NCBI GenBank assembly: GCA_002633005.1
Contig: NMRA01000328.1
Coordinates: forward strand, 411,741-475,740
DNA: 64,000 nt
Direction of reading: 5' to 3'
Origin: Phoronis australis
Taxonomy: Eukaryota; Phoronida; Phoronidae
Each line of letters begins with the position of its first letter. Position 1 is the stretch's first letter. The notes under the pieces were generated by a model that ran no database searches, was not told the origin of the DNA, and was given only the letters and a program-made list of their open reading frames with translations. Both the position numbers and the translations under genes were made by a program. Shown here one piece after another: positions 1-11,800 of this stretch.

Positions 1-429
1 TGAGTTCGAGTCTGTGGCTAAAAGCAGTTTTTCCCGTTTGACACCTTTTACGTGTTTTTTTTCTTTGCCTTTTTGTTCTTGGATAATACTTCAGGAATCA
101 AGGAAAATGCTTGATTTTTAGAGGAAAAAACAGAAAAAAATTCCTGGCGGGAGGGGGGTCACAACCCCTCCCGACCTCCCCCGGTGCTATGCGCATCTAC
201 AATCGTGCTTTACGCAAATGTTTACAGACAAAATGTTGCCCCCCTTGTGATATCCTAGATCCGCTACTGATTCCAAGTTCACGCATACGCGATCTTTAAG
301 CAAGATTCCAAGATCACGCAGCCCCCCCCCCCGCCCTTCCACTTTCCCTCGTTTCGCGCCTCCTAGTGGTGAAGAGAGTAGGTGACACTAGAATGCATGA
401 TCGGTTTTTATACTTTAGAGCACACAAAG
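1..429. other. 5' flank, no gene seen
   Basis: No convincing coding exon is visible. The stretch has a G-run near 150 and a C-run near 320. It probably contains upstream sequence and 5' UTR of the MGST3-like gene that starts at 430. The 62-codon open frame at 111-299 has no family resemblance and low-complexity composition. Confidence 0.5.
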
Positions 430-552
430 ATGATTCACATCGAAATTGTACCAGAATTTGTCTACGTGGTTGTTGTAATTGTTCTTACACATTTCGTTAT
501 CAACTGGTTAGAGTTACAGGTTGCAAAAGCTAGAAAAACATACGATGTTCCT
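430..552 (+). CDS. MGST3: MGST3 alternative first exon 1a
   Basis: 41 codons starting MIHIEIVPEF, one membrane helix, then VAKARKTYDVP and donor CCT|GTAAGT, phase 0. Of the three first exons this keeps the family AKARKxY motif best. An in-frame GTG lies upstream at 382, but the ATG at 430 matches the family length. Confidence 0.8.
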
Positions 553-3500
553 GTAAGTGGTCTTCCAAAGATAGTTTCTTAACAGATTAATTATCGAACC
601 ACAAGAAGTTCAAGCTTGATAAACTCTCGATTTCAAAAATGGTCTTATTTGAAGTTTCCCCAGACTTTGGTTTTGTCATCTTTAGTGTTATAGCCAGTGT
701 CTTTGTTTTATTCTGGCTGGGATGGAATGTCGGTCACATTGCAAGACCTCTCTATGGTGTTAAAGTAAGTTCGAACTAGCCCGTCCGGAAAGTGACGCGA
801 CGCGCCCCGAGCGTCGTTGTTTGTTAGCGGTTTGTCCGTGGAGGCGTGAAATCAGACCCGTTCTTTCTCCAGCCAAATGTTCACTTTACAGATTCCAGCC
901 GACTTCGGCTTGGTGATTTTTAGTCTAATCAGCTCGGTTTTTGCTCTGGCTTGGTTAACAATTAATGTAACCAGGGCGAGAACAACTTACAAAGTTAAGG
1001 TAATCTAAGATTACTGAAATTATAAATGTCTGACCTGTCCTAGCCTAGGTCAGGACTAGGTCGAGCAAAGACATAGTAGGCCTGCATTATGTATTCCCCA
1101 GGGTTACTGTACTTATACATTTCGCAATGCACACTAAGTGTTAAGTGCATTCAACTTTCCAGCCTGAAATTGAAAAGAATGTTTGTGGGAATGGTTAAAG
1201 CATCATATTCTCATACTGATGCTGAGGATTTATGAAATTATAGGAGCAAAATGTGAGATTACATAATCTTTCTTTATGTTGCTTATGTACAATGTTGTAT
1301 GTCTATTGATTTCCATATAGAACTTTTACAAATTCTACGACCTTTGTTTCCCCAAATTTAATGGACGTGCACTTTGGTTGGGCTTCAGGAATAACACATC
1401 TCACATCTCATTATCAAAGTGAAGGTGCATAGCAGGTTTTTTTCCAACAACTGCTGAGTTGTGCCACTGCATTTGGTATATACCTAGGCTAGCACTAGCT
1501 GCTTGCCATTGGCGAATTCTGAGTGGCACTGGCGATGGTAGATTTAAGTTGGTGAATGTTTTCACAATTTAACAATAAAAATTAATTTTGGGAAACCTCC
1601 TCGCCTGTCGACTCACAGTCAGCTCAATTAAATCAAGTCGCACCGCTAACTACATTCTTACTTCAATTCAGAGTCCTAAAAATTGCATGTGAATGTTCCA
1701 TTTCACGTCAGTCACTTCCTCTGAAATCAGTATTTTACGCAACAAAAAGTTCAACTATGTAGGGGGTCAGCGCTCTTGATAATTGCAATTTCCCGCTTCT
1801 GATAGCGAGATCTCTTGTAGCTGCTGCCATTTGTCATTCGCAAGTGGCAACGTCAAAAAAAGACGAATAGAAGACTTTCGCCGGTAACTGCGACTCAGTC
1901 TCTCAATAATTTTTACACTCGCGACTTGGTGTGAGCTGGTCCGACGGTATTAAATTACCCGGGGGGAATAAAACTGAACTGAATTGAGCTGTCTCAAACA
2001 TGTAATATGAACTCGAGGTTTAAATGTATTATTTTCATACTACATGAATGTCTCCTGATTCATTAATTACTAACTTTACCAAAATTTTTCAGCGCACGAT
2101 TTGTCGTGTCAAATATTGTTTGAGACTTGACTCTGACTGGTTTTCTTTTCAAGGAGTAAAAGGCACGGAAGACGCCGGGAAGAACAAGTTTGTTATCTAT
2201 TTTTCAATAAATCAAAATACGTCACATGTCATACCTAATCAGGTCACTATATGTCACAAGTGTAAGTACAGGGCCCTCGATTATCCAAGAGGAAAGGAAC
2301 CTGTGCCGTCTGAGAGGGCAATTTTTGGGCTAAAATTCTGCCTCTGATCACCATCAATAGCACCCCCCTCCCTTGCAAGCCCTCATAGGCTCTGCTGCAA
2401 GTAGCCAAAAGTAATATTTTGTGCTCTTTCTAACTGTGACCTGTGTGAGTTACAAATGATTTGAGCCTTGAGGAGAATTTTTGGGCCTCATGTGGAATCT
2501 TGCATTTTTTCAATGTATTTTGGAGGGGAATGAGGTCGATATTTAGCCCCAAAATCAAGGAACTGAGGGCCCTGAAAAAGTTATTGCGAGACTAGGAGGC
2601 GTTTGCATTTCGGCTTTGGCGGCGGCCAAAAGAAAGCAAAGTAAAGTCAATGTCAGATTGATACTTAATGCGTGTTATATTCACTACTCCGCTTTATTTT
2701 GCAAGTCATAACTTATGTTTACATTTTTGGACCTAAGTGTCTTGGTCATCAAAATATTCACATGGCCGCTCTAGCCTGGCGATAAGGGGAATTCCTTTTC
2801 AATTTTTTTAGGTCAACATCAGTGAAATGCACATGTGACTGACGTACCCCCGCCGTATCCTAGGGATAGGGGGAACCACTCCCATGTTTTCAAGGTCAAC
2901 GTCATTTAAATGCCTATGTTGCCGGCGTACAGACGCAGTAACTCGAGTATAGGGGGAGCCTCTGCCCAAACTTTTTAGGTCATAATAATACCCATGTTGG
3001 CTAATATCCCCTCCAACTTGTTAGGTTGCTATATGACCTTGGAATGTTAAAATTGTTTGTTTTTTGTCATAAGGAAAACATCTTTTCTTATAGTACATTT
3101 ATGAAAAAGACCTTTGCATAACATGAAAAATAAAAAGTTTTGTCCGTGTAGCTATATTTTTATCAATTGTGGGTGTTGGGAAAAGAAGTATTTGGCTAAA
3201 AATTTTTGAAAATGGCTAAAAGTTTTCAGATTCTTTAGCCATTTTGGCTAATACCTTTAAAAATCTGGCGCTAGGCTAGTGTACCTATTGACTTCTCAAT
3301 CAGTTTCATGGTATGAAGATGTGTGGTATGCTCGTGGAATAGGTTTGGTCAGGGTAACATTCATGATTTCAGGTTCCACGTCGCACATTGTCACATTATA
3401 GGTATTCTTCAATAAATGTATTCTAGTCAAACAATTAGAGGCTGGAACAATAAAAACTACCGATACTCTATTTAACCATAGTTAAATGCACATATTCACT

Positions 3501-6500
3501 GCTGGGACTTGGACGCAGGTCTGCCGTGATAGTCCAGCATCCAAACCAATTAGCCAAAAGGAAACTGCCCCTTGGCAGGTGATATAGAGAATTTATAGCG
3601 TGACACAACCAGAAGTCACGTGATACAACAATAGTGGCGAAATTTATTTACTAGTTCTCGTGCTGCGCTCAATAAATATGAAGATATGTTAATGTGTAAT
3701 GCATCTGGAAGTTTGGTTGACTATTCCAGTTTTAAGTTGTTTGTCAAACTTTATAGCTTGATAAATGAATGGCCAGCGTTATTTACAGCCATATAAGTTG
3801 ATTTATAGTGTTTACCCAACAAGATGTTCAAATGTCATTTCACAAATGTAATTACCTGAAAAAGTGTTGAGTCATTGTTAACTATCTTTGTAGTACCTCA
3901 AGATGTATGCTGACGATGTCACGTCTAAAGAACACATGTTTAACTATCTTTGTAGTACCCCAAGATGTATGCTGACGATGACACGTTTAATGGACACATG
4001 TTTAACTTTCTTTGTAGTACCCCAAGATGTATGCTGACAATGACATGTCTAATGGGCGCATGTTTAACTATCTTTGTAGTACCCCAAGATGTATGCTGAC
4101 AATGACACATCTAATGAACGCATGTTTAACTATCTTTGTAGTACCCCAAGATGTATGCTGACGATAACACATCTAATGGACACATGTTTAACTATCTTTG
4201 TAGTACCCCAAGATGTATGCTGACGATGACACGTCTAATGGACACATGTTTAACTGCTACCAACGGGCTCACCAGAACACGTATGTACCCGAGACCATTA
4301 TCTCATGTTTCCATCACGGTTGCCAAATACTATTATACTATGCAATTTTTGTAAAAATATTGATGAAGTAAAATCCACATGTAAGTCTGATTCCAATCTT
4401 GTTTTTACTCGAGTGAGGTGACGTCTGACTACTTAAAGGCCAAATGCACATGCTAGGACAACTGTACCCAGTGGGTCTTTATCTGAGCTAAGCAGGTCCA
4501 ACAGCTAGGCAACCCGACTCGAGGTTTACTGTTGTTGGGGAGTACTGTAGTTTTAATTTTCAGTTGATAAAATGTATAAAATTCACGATCATCTTCAATT
4601 TTGCACAAAAAATATTGTCAACAATGCAATTTTTCAAAGGTGGATTACGTTGTTAAAATGTGCAAAATTGTACCGTTTGTTTTTATGATAAACTTCTACA
4701 AACCATGCAAATGACATAGTCAAGATTTTTTTTACTTTTGTTTTTGCTGAGAAATTTGAGGAAACAAAATTTCACTTCTGCTATGTAATATACGTAATAA
4801 AAAGCATTTAACGTACTCGCAGAATGCTCTTGATTGGTTGTCGGTGATCTTGAATTGTAAACTTGTTCAGCTCACAAGGTGTTTTTGTAGATTTTGGAAG
4901 TGAAGGTGGATAACACAAGGTTATTAAATATTCATGAGTCTTATTCTGAGCTGAAGTTTTCAGAACTCGGTCTTCATACTTGATAGGCAATTTTGGTTGA
5001 TCATAATTTATCATAAAACAACATTTTTGTATAAATTCGTACTCATATTTCTATGAACTCATATAAATGTTTATGATAAGAATTTATATTTATTATTGAC
5101 TTAAATTTTCACGCAATATTAATCATCAAATGTGATTATTAATGGTTGTTTTTTATCACTGAGCAATTGTAAGTGATCAAGAGGTTTTCTGTGAATGCTG
5201 CTGTGAATGGTAATCATCTATCACCAGCCTGATGTTCATTCATCGTTAGTCTGATATGAATTATATCAACCAAAATTGGGCTCTACATTATTGTTTGTTA
5301 TCGTTTGCCAGTTGTTTTTACTACTTGACTCGTATATATCAATGCAAGTGTGTTTTGTTGGAGCTCAGTGTGAATGAGCACTGGAAATGAATTCTTTCAA
5401 GGCTCTAGATAGCAAGCAATTTTATATTACACTACGAACTAGAAATGTACATGGTTCTAATACTTCTACACGTGTTAAAGAGAGTTACAAAAACAACCGT
5501 GTTTATTTCAGGTTGGAGGGTTATCCAATCTTTTTGGTTCTGCTGCTTCTCGGGGGCCTTTACCTTCCTGTAAGTACATTGCTTATCTTGTGTCTGGATG
5601 AGTTAGCTTATATGATATGGGATAATTAATGCAGTTTTATCACAATTCGCAAGTTGCTCTAAGATTGGATGTCATTCCATGTCACTTAAACCTATTGGCT
5701 GTGTTATTGAAGTAATTTCCCTTTTGTATGTAGAGACTGAGTGCTGCCGCTGGATTGCTGTGGTCTGTGGGGCGAGTGATGTATGCTAAGGGATACTACA
5801 CTGGAGGTTTGTACTGGCTGCCTTGTCAGACATTGTTGCTCCCAATCACTGGGTGTATGAGGAGGTTGTGTTCAATAGGGTCACCTTTTGACCAAGACTG
5901 GCTCTAATTTGTTAACAAAAAGTGATTACGTTGTGGCTAAAGAATCCTGTGTTAAACTGAACTTTTTAGAATACCCCTTCTTTAGAATTGCTAATTACTG
6001 TTCATGGCTGGGAAAATATCGTAAATCTTCAGCAACACACAAACTTCTGAAACTGTATTTATCTTTTTGAGTTTTTCTTCTCAGATCAACATGAAATTTA
6101 CACACATGTGCCTTGTGAATGGCTCAAAGCCTATTGTTTTTAGTTCAAATTGGACACGAGATGGCTCTGTGGCAGTCATTTTTCACGTTTTTGGTTTCCG
6201 GAGCCATAGCTCTACAGTTTCTGGTGGGATTTTTTTCTGTGGGTAGATCATATCAAGGAATATCGGAAGTGTGCCATTTGTTTTTCTCCGGGTCTTTTCG
6301 TTCTCGAGTTATTCAACATTTCCAGAAGACTGGTGCTCAATTCATTGAGTTTTTGTACCATATCGTCGACATTCCTTGATGGATCTGTCTGAAATTTGGT
6401 ATGATAGATCTTTTCAAGCACTGTCAGCACAGTGAAATCCATTTCTTGTTACATCTTTCCATTATCGCGATATTCAAAATTTACTGCAGCTTAGATGGCT

Positions 6501-7091
6501 GTTCTTTTATTCACAAGTTTATTATAACTGCAGTTTGTTAGCCATTTTGTGCTAGAGATCGCACTTTTTGTCTGATCAACATGAAACTGAGGTACAGTGT
6601 TTATGCCACTGGACTTGCTTTGAGGAAATCGGATGCAAGATGGCCCTGTGGCTGTCATTTTTTTAATTATGTTTGCGGACCAAACCTTTTCACATGTAGT
6701 TTGTAAATAGTTCTCACGTGGGCTAATATGTTGGTCTAATAGGCGTGATGTTCATGACTGTTAATTTTCTTAGTTTCATCATCTACCTCACCTTTTAAAA
6801 TTTTATTCGATTTTGCCAAGTGTTGCTCCTCTGAGCGCTTTCTTATTTTAAGTGAGTGAGATTTTACTAAATAGAGTAATTATATTTCATATTGTATAGA
6901 AATGTGAAGTGTTTGTAGTTAATTAAAAACTGATAAGAAGTCACATCATCAGCCATTAACATAATGTTTCTATTTATATTGCAGACCCGTCAAAACGAGT
7001 TTGGGGAATAATCCATCTGGTAGGACTCTTGATTCTGATGGTCAATACATGTCTCTTTGCATGCAAGATACTTGGCTGGTTTACTCTTTGA
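430..7091 (+). CDS. MGST3: Microsomal glutathione S-transferase 3-like (MAPEG family)
   Basis: The gene encodes a four-helix membrane enzyme of the MAPEG family. MGST3 proteins are known for glutathione transferase, peroxidase and LTC4-synthase-type activity in ER or outer mitochondrial membranes. Exons: one of three first exons (430-552, 639-764 or 877-999), then 4204-4280, 5512-5569, 5734-5806 and 6985-7091. Phases agree at every junction. The product is 145 aa with exon 1a or 1c and 146 aa with 1b, against about 152 aa in vertebrates. Recognisable MGST3 features are AKARKTY at the end of helix 1, YPKMYADD followed by FNCYQRAHQNTLE (the MAPEG signature), YPIFLVLLLLGG, VGRVMYAKGYYTGDPSKR and a last hydrophobic helix ending ILGWFTL. 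The Cys-containing C-terminal extension of vertebrate MGST3 is absent. Odd points are the alternative first exons and the 62-bp array before exon 2. Identity is confident; substrate is not known. Confidence 0.9.
639..764 (+). CDS. MGST3: MGST3 alternative first exon 1b
   Basis: 42 codons, ATG at 639, starting MVLFEVSPDFGFVIFSVIAS, then a second hydrophobic stretch and GHIARPLYGVK, donor AAA|GTAAGT, phase 0. It aligns with exons 1a and 1c along its length, but the basic KAR motif is altered to ARPLY. It is probably used from its own promoter in place of 1a. Confidence 0.75.
877..999 (+). CDS. MGST3: MGST3 alternative first exon 1c
   Basis: 41 codons, ATG at 877, starting MFTLQIPADFGLVIFSLISS and ending NVTRARTTYKVK, donor AAG|GTAATC, phase 0. 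It is very close to 1b in its first half and to vertebrate MGST3 at its end. Acceptor-like CAG sites lie just before and just inside it (tttctccag and actttacag), so internal use cannot be excluded. Confidence 0.75.
1000..3893. other. MGST3 intron 1, no further exon recognised
   Basis: Intronic DNA between the first exons and the exon-2 array. No coding exon is recognisable. The 99-codon open frame at 2048-2347 resembles nothing and has no splice context. Confidence 0.5.
3894..4203 (+). repeat. Five tandem partial copies of MGST3 exon 2, each with its splice acceptor (62-bp unit)
   Basis: Units begin at 3894, 3956, 4018, 4080 and 4142, exactly 62 bp apart, and run into the intact exon at 4204. 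Each unit is the first 51 nt of exon 2 (YPKMYADDDTSNGHMFN or a near variant) followed by the 11-nt acceptor tail tatctttgtag. No unit has a donor site. 62 is not a multiple of 3, so use of an upstream acceptor shifts the frame. Three units upstream would restore the frame, but that path hits a TGA. The five copies are therefore decoy acceptors or exon fossils. Confidence 0.9.
4204..4280 (+). CDS. MGST3: MGST3 exon 2 (intact copy)
   Basis: Encodes YPKMYADDDTSNGHMFN followed by CYQRAHQNT, the conserved MAPEG loop with the RAHxNTLE signature. Acceptor tttgtag, donor AC|GTATGT, phase 0 to 2. It is the sixth and only complete unit of the 62-bp array. Confidence 0.88.
5512..5569 (+). CDS. MGST3: MGST3 exon 3
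   Basis: Encodes LEGYPIFLVLLLLGGLYLP, the second membrane helix; compare LEVYPPFLFFLAVGGVYHP in vertebrate MGST3. Acceptor tttatttcag, donor CCT|GTAAGT. Confidence 0.88.
5734..5806 (+). CDS. MGST3: MGST3 exon 4
   Basis: Encodes RLSAAAGLLWSVGRVMYAKG followed by YYTG. It carries the family GR-x-x-Y-A and GYYTG motifs implicated in glutathione binding. Donor GGAG|GTTTGT, phase 1. Confidence 0.88.
5807..6984. repeat. MGST3 intron 4 with decayed transposon copies
   Basis: Around 6080-6200 and again around 6565-6670 there is a motif (gatcaacatgaaa, then gatggctctgtggcagtcatt) that also appears near 27215-27330. Near 6815-6850 the sequence TTTTGCCAAGTGTTGCTCCT followed by CTGAGCG matches the right end of the 27.1-28.05 kb element. 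This suggests one or two decayed copies of that family in the intron. Confidence 0.5.
6985..7091 (+). CDS. MGST3: MGST3 exon 5 (last coding exon)
   Basis: Encodes DPSKRVWGIIHLVGLLILMV and continues to ILGWFTL, then TGA at 7089. It matches the vertebrate GEPSKRSRG...LGW tail. Acceptor tatattgcag. Confidence 0.88.
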
Positions 7092-8494
7092 ATTCCGGGC
7101 CAATTCTCTGAAACGTCAAACTTATAAATTTTAGTACTATTATGGTAGTACATAAGGTGTGATACATAGTATCAGCTATGTCTAAGCATTATGTGTTCTG
7201 GTAGTTTTAAACAATATATTTAATTTGCCGTATCTCAGGTACTAATAACATTCCTTGTAAATGAGGATGGCTTTTTTGAGGCACAGCTGTAACGGGGTCT
7301 TATGTTAAAATATCTGTCAATTTCTGTATGATCTTTTCAAGTCTTTGTATACTCACCGACGTCATGGTAAGAGTTGGCATTGCATTTCCATTTGATTTCA
7401 TTTAAAAATATGTCTTGAGTTTTCAACTTAGTGTACTCCAAAATATCTTGGAACTTCCAACTTACCCACAGATTAGCAGAAAGATGCATAAGAATTGTTT
7501 CAACAGCCATATCATTCTTAAGTGTTCCACAGACCTCTAGATCTCTTCCTGTCATTGGTGACATCTAATATTTTAAACACCTCGTGAAAAGCTCAAGGTG
7601 GCTTGTGCACAATTAAAGAATCTTTCTGGTGCATATGTTAGCCAATAACTTGCTTGGTACTTTTATTATGTCTGTAACATGACAACATAATTGAGAACAT
7701 TTGTTATTTGGATGCGAGATATCGGCCAGTCAAGTCATCCAAAGAATGCATAATCTTGAAAAAATATGAAGGTCTTGCATTCTTTAGTGTCCTAAAATTC
7801 TGTAACAAAAGGCAAGGGCAAGATTTGGAGGGGATTCTGTTGCAAAACCTGGTCTCTTGTTGTGTACTTACAAATGCAAGTGTAGTCAATGAATAAAAAC
7901 ACTGAAATAGACAAGTTTAATATACTGGTGACAGTCAGCTGTAAGTGCTCTTTGTACATTTCTTTTGGAATAAACAAGTTTATTGTGTTGTGAATGCTTG
8001 TATTCTAGACTTCAGATGACGTGCTGCCATTTACACCAACATTTAGTCGTATATTAAAACATGGTAGACATAGACTCTTCTAATCGATCAAATGCTCTAT
8101 ATTTTATTTATAAATTTTTGGGATCAAAACCTGAGCTTTAGAACTTTCCCTAGGAGTAGTGAGCTTACCACTGAATCGTGGGTTCACAATATGACAAAAC
8201 AGACTACAACTTACACATTTTCCTACTGCAATAAATATGTGAATCAAAACTTCAACTCATCTTCACCAAATACGCCAAGAGATGATAAAAAACAGCAGTG
8301 CTAACACTGGGAAGTTTAAAAAACAGTAGAGATTGTCCAAATAGAAAGAGCTTTTTTACATCCAAATGGCAACAAGTGAAGGGATCTGTCGTCATTCGTC
8401 AGCTTAAGTTGTCATTGGTGACAGATGGTCAAATGTAGAGGCTGTATTCATTTACACATGTATTAGTCCATCACAGTTGTGGCCTTTTGTGTTG
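7092..8494. other. Convergent intergenic region between MGST3 and ASCC3
   Basis: This holds the two 3' ends. Plus-strand AATAAA hexamers at 7892-7897 and 7969-7974 could serve MGST3. TTTATT at 8103-8108 reads as AATAAA on the minus strand and could serve ASCC3. The open frames at 7337-7564 and 7704-7977 are overlapping both-strand shadows without family resemblance. Confidence 0.45.
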
Positions 8495-8818
8495 TCACTC
8501 TTCAAAACTCAGTTCGTCCAGTTCTCCTTTCAACTCTGTATTCACTTGAGCCTCTATGCTTGGTGGTACGACATCCAAACAAATGTCGTACTGCTGATCA
8601 AGACCAAGATACGAGTCGCTCATCAGATACAATGTGTAGATCACACGGCCGGTCTCCTCTGGAGTGTAAAATGCCAGTTGCTGGGAGGACTGCCCATGTA
8701 CATAGCCCACTCTCTTCAAAGCCATCAATTCTTGATTCTCAATGTCGCCAAGTACCAAGAACCAGCCTTCATCTTTTGGTTTTGGAAAGTTGGGCGCATA
8801 AGCTTTGCTGTCTTTCTT
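8495..8818 (-). CDS. ASCC3: ASCC3 last coding exon
   Basis: Acceptor caatttcag|AAGAAAGAC; 107 codons plus TGA at 8495-8497. Contains [49 protein letters not shown] and [10 protein letters not shown], the terminal immunoglobulin-like part of the Sec63 module, and ends with an acidic ELSFEE. Confidence 0.9.
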   Translation of the reverse strand, partial: KKDSKAYAPNFPKPKDEGWFLVLGDIENQELMALKRVGYVHGQSSQQLAFYTPEETGRVIYTLYLMSDSYLGLDQQYDICLDVVPPSIEAQVNTELKGELDELSFEE

Positions 8819-11800
8819 CTGAAATTGAACAATTGAATGGCACTTTCTACAGAGAACTACACCTATGACAACAATTATAAATCCATAATTTCAGTATTAA
8901 GGCCATAGAAGACCAAAAATGATAAAAGATAACACATTTTATTCAAGTTCTTTGATTATGATACATTGTACTTGTGTATCTCATTTCAACACAATTTGGA
9001 TACACCGCAAAAAGTTAAAGAATGGGCATCTTGAAAATTCAATGGGTGGCAGCAGTGAGACGAAGGTCCAACCAGTAGAAATACAATAACATTCAAGTAG
9101 TCGCGCAGATGTTGATAAACTGCTTTATGCTCTGGCTTTATTCAGATGTTAAACTGAGGGGACGTTCTTTGCATGAATGGTGAGTTGCCCACTGGCAATA
9201 ATGAAAATACATAGCATGCAAGAACATATTGTTAAAAGACTAAGAAACCTGTGTGATAGAACTGGACAATTACTCGCCAAAGAAAATTTTTATGTTTTTC
9301 ATTATTACCTTGTGTTTGTTGACCCTGACAAGGTTTATGTTCAGGACGTATTCCTGGTCTGCATGAACTCGTAACCAATCGGAGTCTGGACGCACGCCTC
9401 CTGTTGGACAAGCATGGTACAATATATAACAGTACTAGAAAGTACACCTACATTAATATGGAGAGGGCCTGAGGTCTACTCTTTGTATCTGAAGTTTGGC
9501 ATTTTTTGTCCAATTTTATGGGGATTCAAGATAAATGGCTCTAATTCTGTGCTTGTTTTGGTTTATGTATATCAGTTTATAGTTCAAGTATTCACCTGAT
9601 GGCCCCTTGATTTGAGAACAAGCTCTAGTAAAAACTCAAAATTTTGAATAACAACTCCAAATTTGAGTTCAAACCCATAGTTTATTGCTAGGGTCATCAA
9701 GTGCAAACCATAACATACTTGAACAAAGAATGATTGTCTGTTACCTTGAGTTTGCACAAATGTAAAATGAAATATGCCAAAGATAATTTCGATTTAGAGT
9801 CCTTCGATTAGACTGTGAGCCCAGGACTGTTACAACAGACACAAATCAGACAGAGATTTGTCTCAATGGAATATGACTAAGCAAGCGATGCAAGTAAACA
9901 CTCAGATATAGTTCATAAGGGCAGAGCGAGAACCGTGCCTTCAACTGTATAGATGTATCAGTAAGTTTGACTTTGTCAATTTTTCATTCACAAATACTGA
10001 GCAGTGGTAAGTCCCCCACCAAAGAGGTCAGTACCCCACCACAGTGGTTGTTAAATAACCAGAACAACGTAAAACGTTTTAACAAGTGGCCACGACTGGA
10101 GCACAGATGGTATGTTTCTAGGGGTGTTTATTAGTAAAAAAATGGCCATGGTGCAGAATATGTCGAACACATCGAATAAAATGGAAAGTCACCTACTCCT
10201 GAACAGGAAACAATTTTCCAACTATCATGAAAACCCATCAAGGAACTTCTAAAACACAGAGGGTAATGAAAAAAAATGCCACTAGGAGAAGTAATATTTG
10301 GATCTGTACATCTGTTGTCAAGTTAATAGCAATAACCTGCGTATCCAAAAGATGATGCAAAGGTTCAGGAGCTACCGCCATAGATACAAAAAATGACAGT
10401 TGGGGGCACCACAAAAGTTGGACCCATCTGAAAAATTGTGCTCATGCTCTTGTCAGTGGGAATACCTGTCAATTTTCATAATAAACCTTTGAGCTGTTGG
10501 GCACACACAGACTGAGGAAGACAACAAAAATCAAATATAAATGGCAGCTATATGGCACAGAATATGACAAATCTGTCCCAAAATGGAAAAGTGCTGTTGT
10601 CCTGATAATGGAAACTTGTTTGCCAAATTTCACGAAAAACCAAGGGAAGCTGAAGATAAAGAGGTAAACTTAAAAATAAAATTGCCACTAGGGGAAACAA
10701 CAGTAATTAGAACCTCCAAAAGTTGTAGGCAACCATTGTCACATTGATAAGAAAATACTTGCAAAATTTCGCAAACATCCTACAAAAGATTAAGAAGCTA
10801 CACCAGTGGACGGAAAAAAGACAAAATCACCAATAGGGGACACCACATTTTTCAGAGCCAACCAAAAAATAACGCTGGCCATGGTCTTCTCATCAGGAAC
10901 ACATTTGCTAAGTGACCTCCCTTGATGTTGGAATGGGTGATGCATTAACACTCATTACACACACACACCCCTCATGGTACTGGCACAGGCAACTTACTGT
11001 TCATGTCAGTGTGCAGATGTCTGACTTGTTCTCTGTCACTTCCATCGTCCCACCAACCCTTCACTGACATTGAGACATCAATGACAGGCAGCTGGATAAG
11101 CACTTTGTAAATCTGGTAGTAAACACAAAGAATGAGCCATTGTCTGACCCACACAGGAAGTGACTGACACTCATATTTATAGTTTTACTGTAATGTTCTG
11201 TATGTACCTAATTCAATATATGGGCGGAATTTAACATTCCAAGGGGCACTGGACTATATTTTGAGGGAAAGAGTACACCTGGAATACCCACTCAGAGAGT
11301 GTATTTGAAAAAGGGACTCACTTGTTGGGAACTACCATGAAAAAGTTGCCTTTTGGTAGTATTATTTTGGGAGCACCGCCCTTTTGTAGGAATTAATTCC
11401 ATGAAACAATTGTTTGTAGGGATTTTAGACAGTTGTCGTTTTATTTTAACTCCCTTAAGTGTGAAAACAGCACATGTACATAGCATGTTTTCAAAAATTA
11501 GTACATGTCTATTGCACTGGAACTTTAAGAAAATTTTAAAAACCTGTAGTTTACTGTATTGCTCGGGACCATAAATGAGACACGGTGACAAGGCAATTTG
11601 AAGAGCCTGGTCTTGAGCAATGATGCATCGCCACTTCTTCTCAACTCGAGAAATCATTTCTAAGAGATCAATTTCACGATGGTAAGTGATATAAATGAAA
11701 AATTGGTTCTGTGATGGAAAGCAGGTTTCTGAATACAAACCTGGTCTATTTGATTGGGAGACAAGTCGTCTCCTAGACAGCGTGCGACATCTTTTGTCTG

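Noticed and set aside
4151-4354. 67-codon open frame across the 62-bp array
   Set aside because: It reads through acceptor tails in the wrong frame. The real exon is 4204-4280.
8477-8868. Two overlapping plus-strand open frames of 119 and 129 codons
   Set aside because: They are antisense shadows of the last ASCC3 exon, whose minus-strand product matches the family in detail.
11292-11738. 148-codon minus-strand open frame in an ASCC3 intron
   Set aside because: The flanking ASCC3 exons (11741-11840 and 10998-11112) join in phase without it, and it matches nothing; its composition becomes low-complexity downstream.
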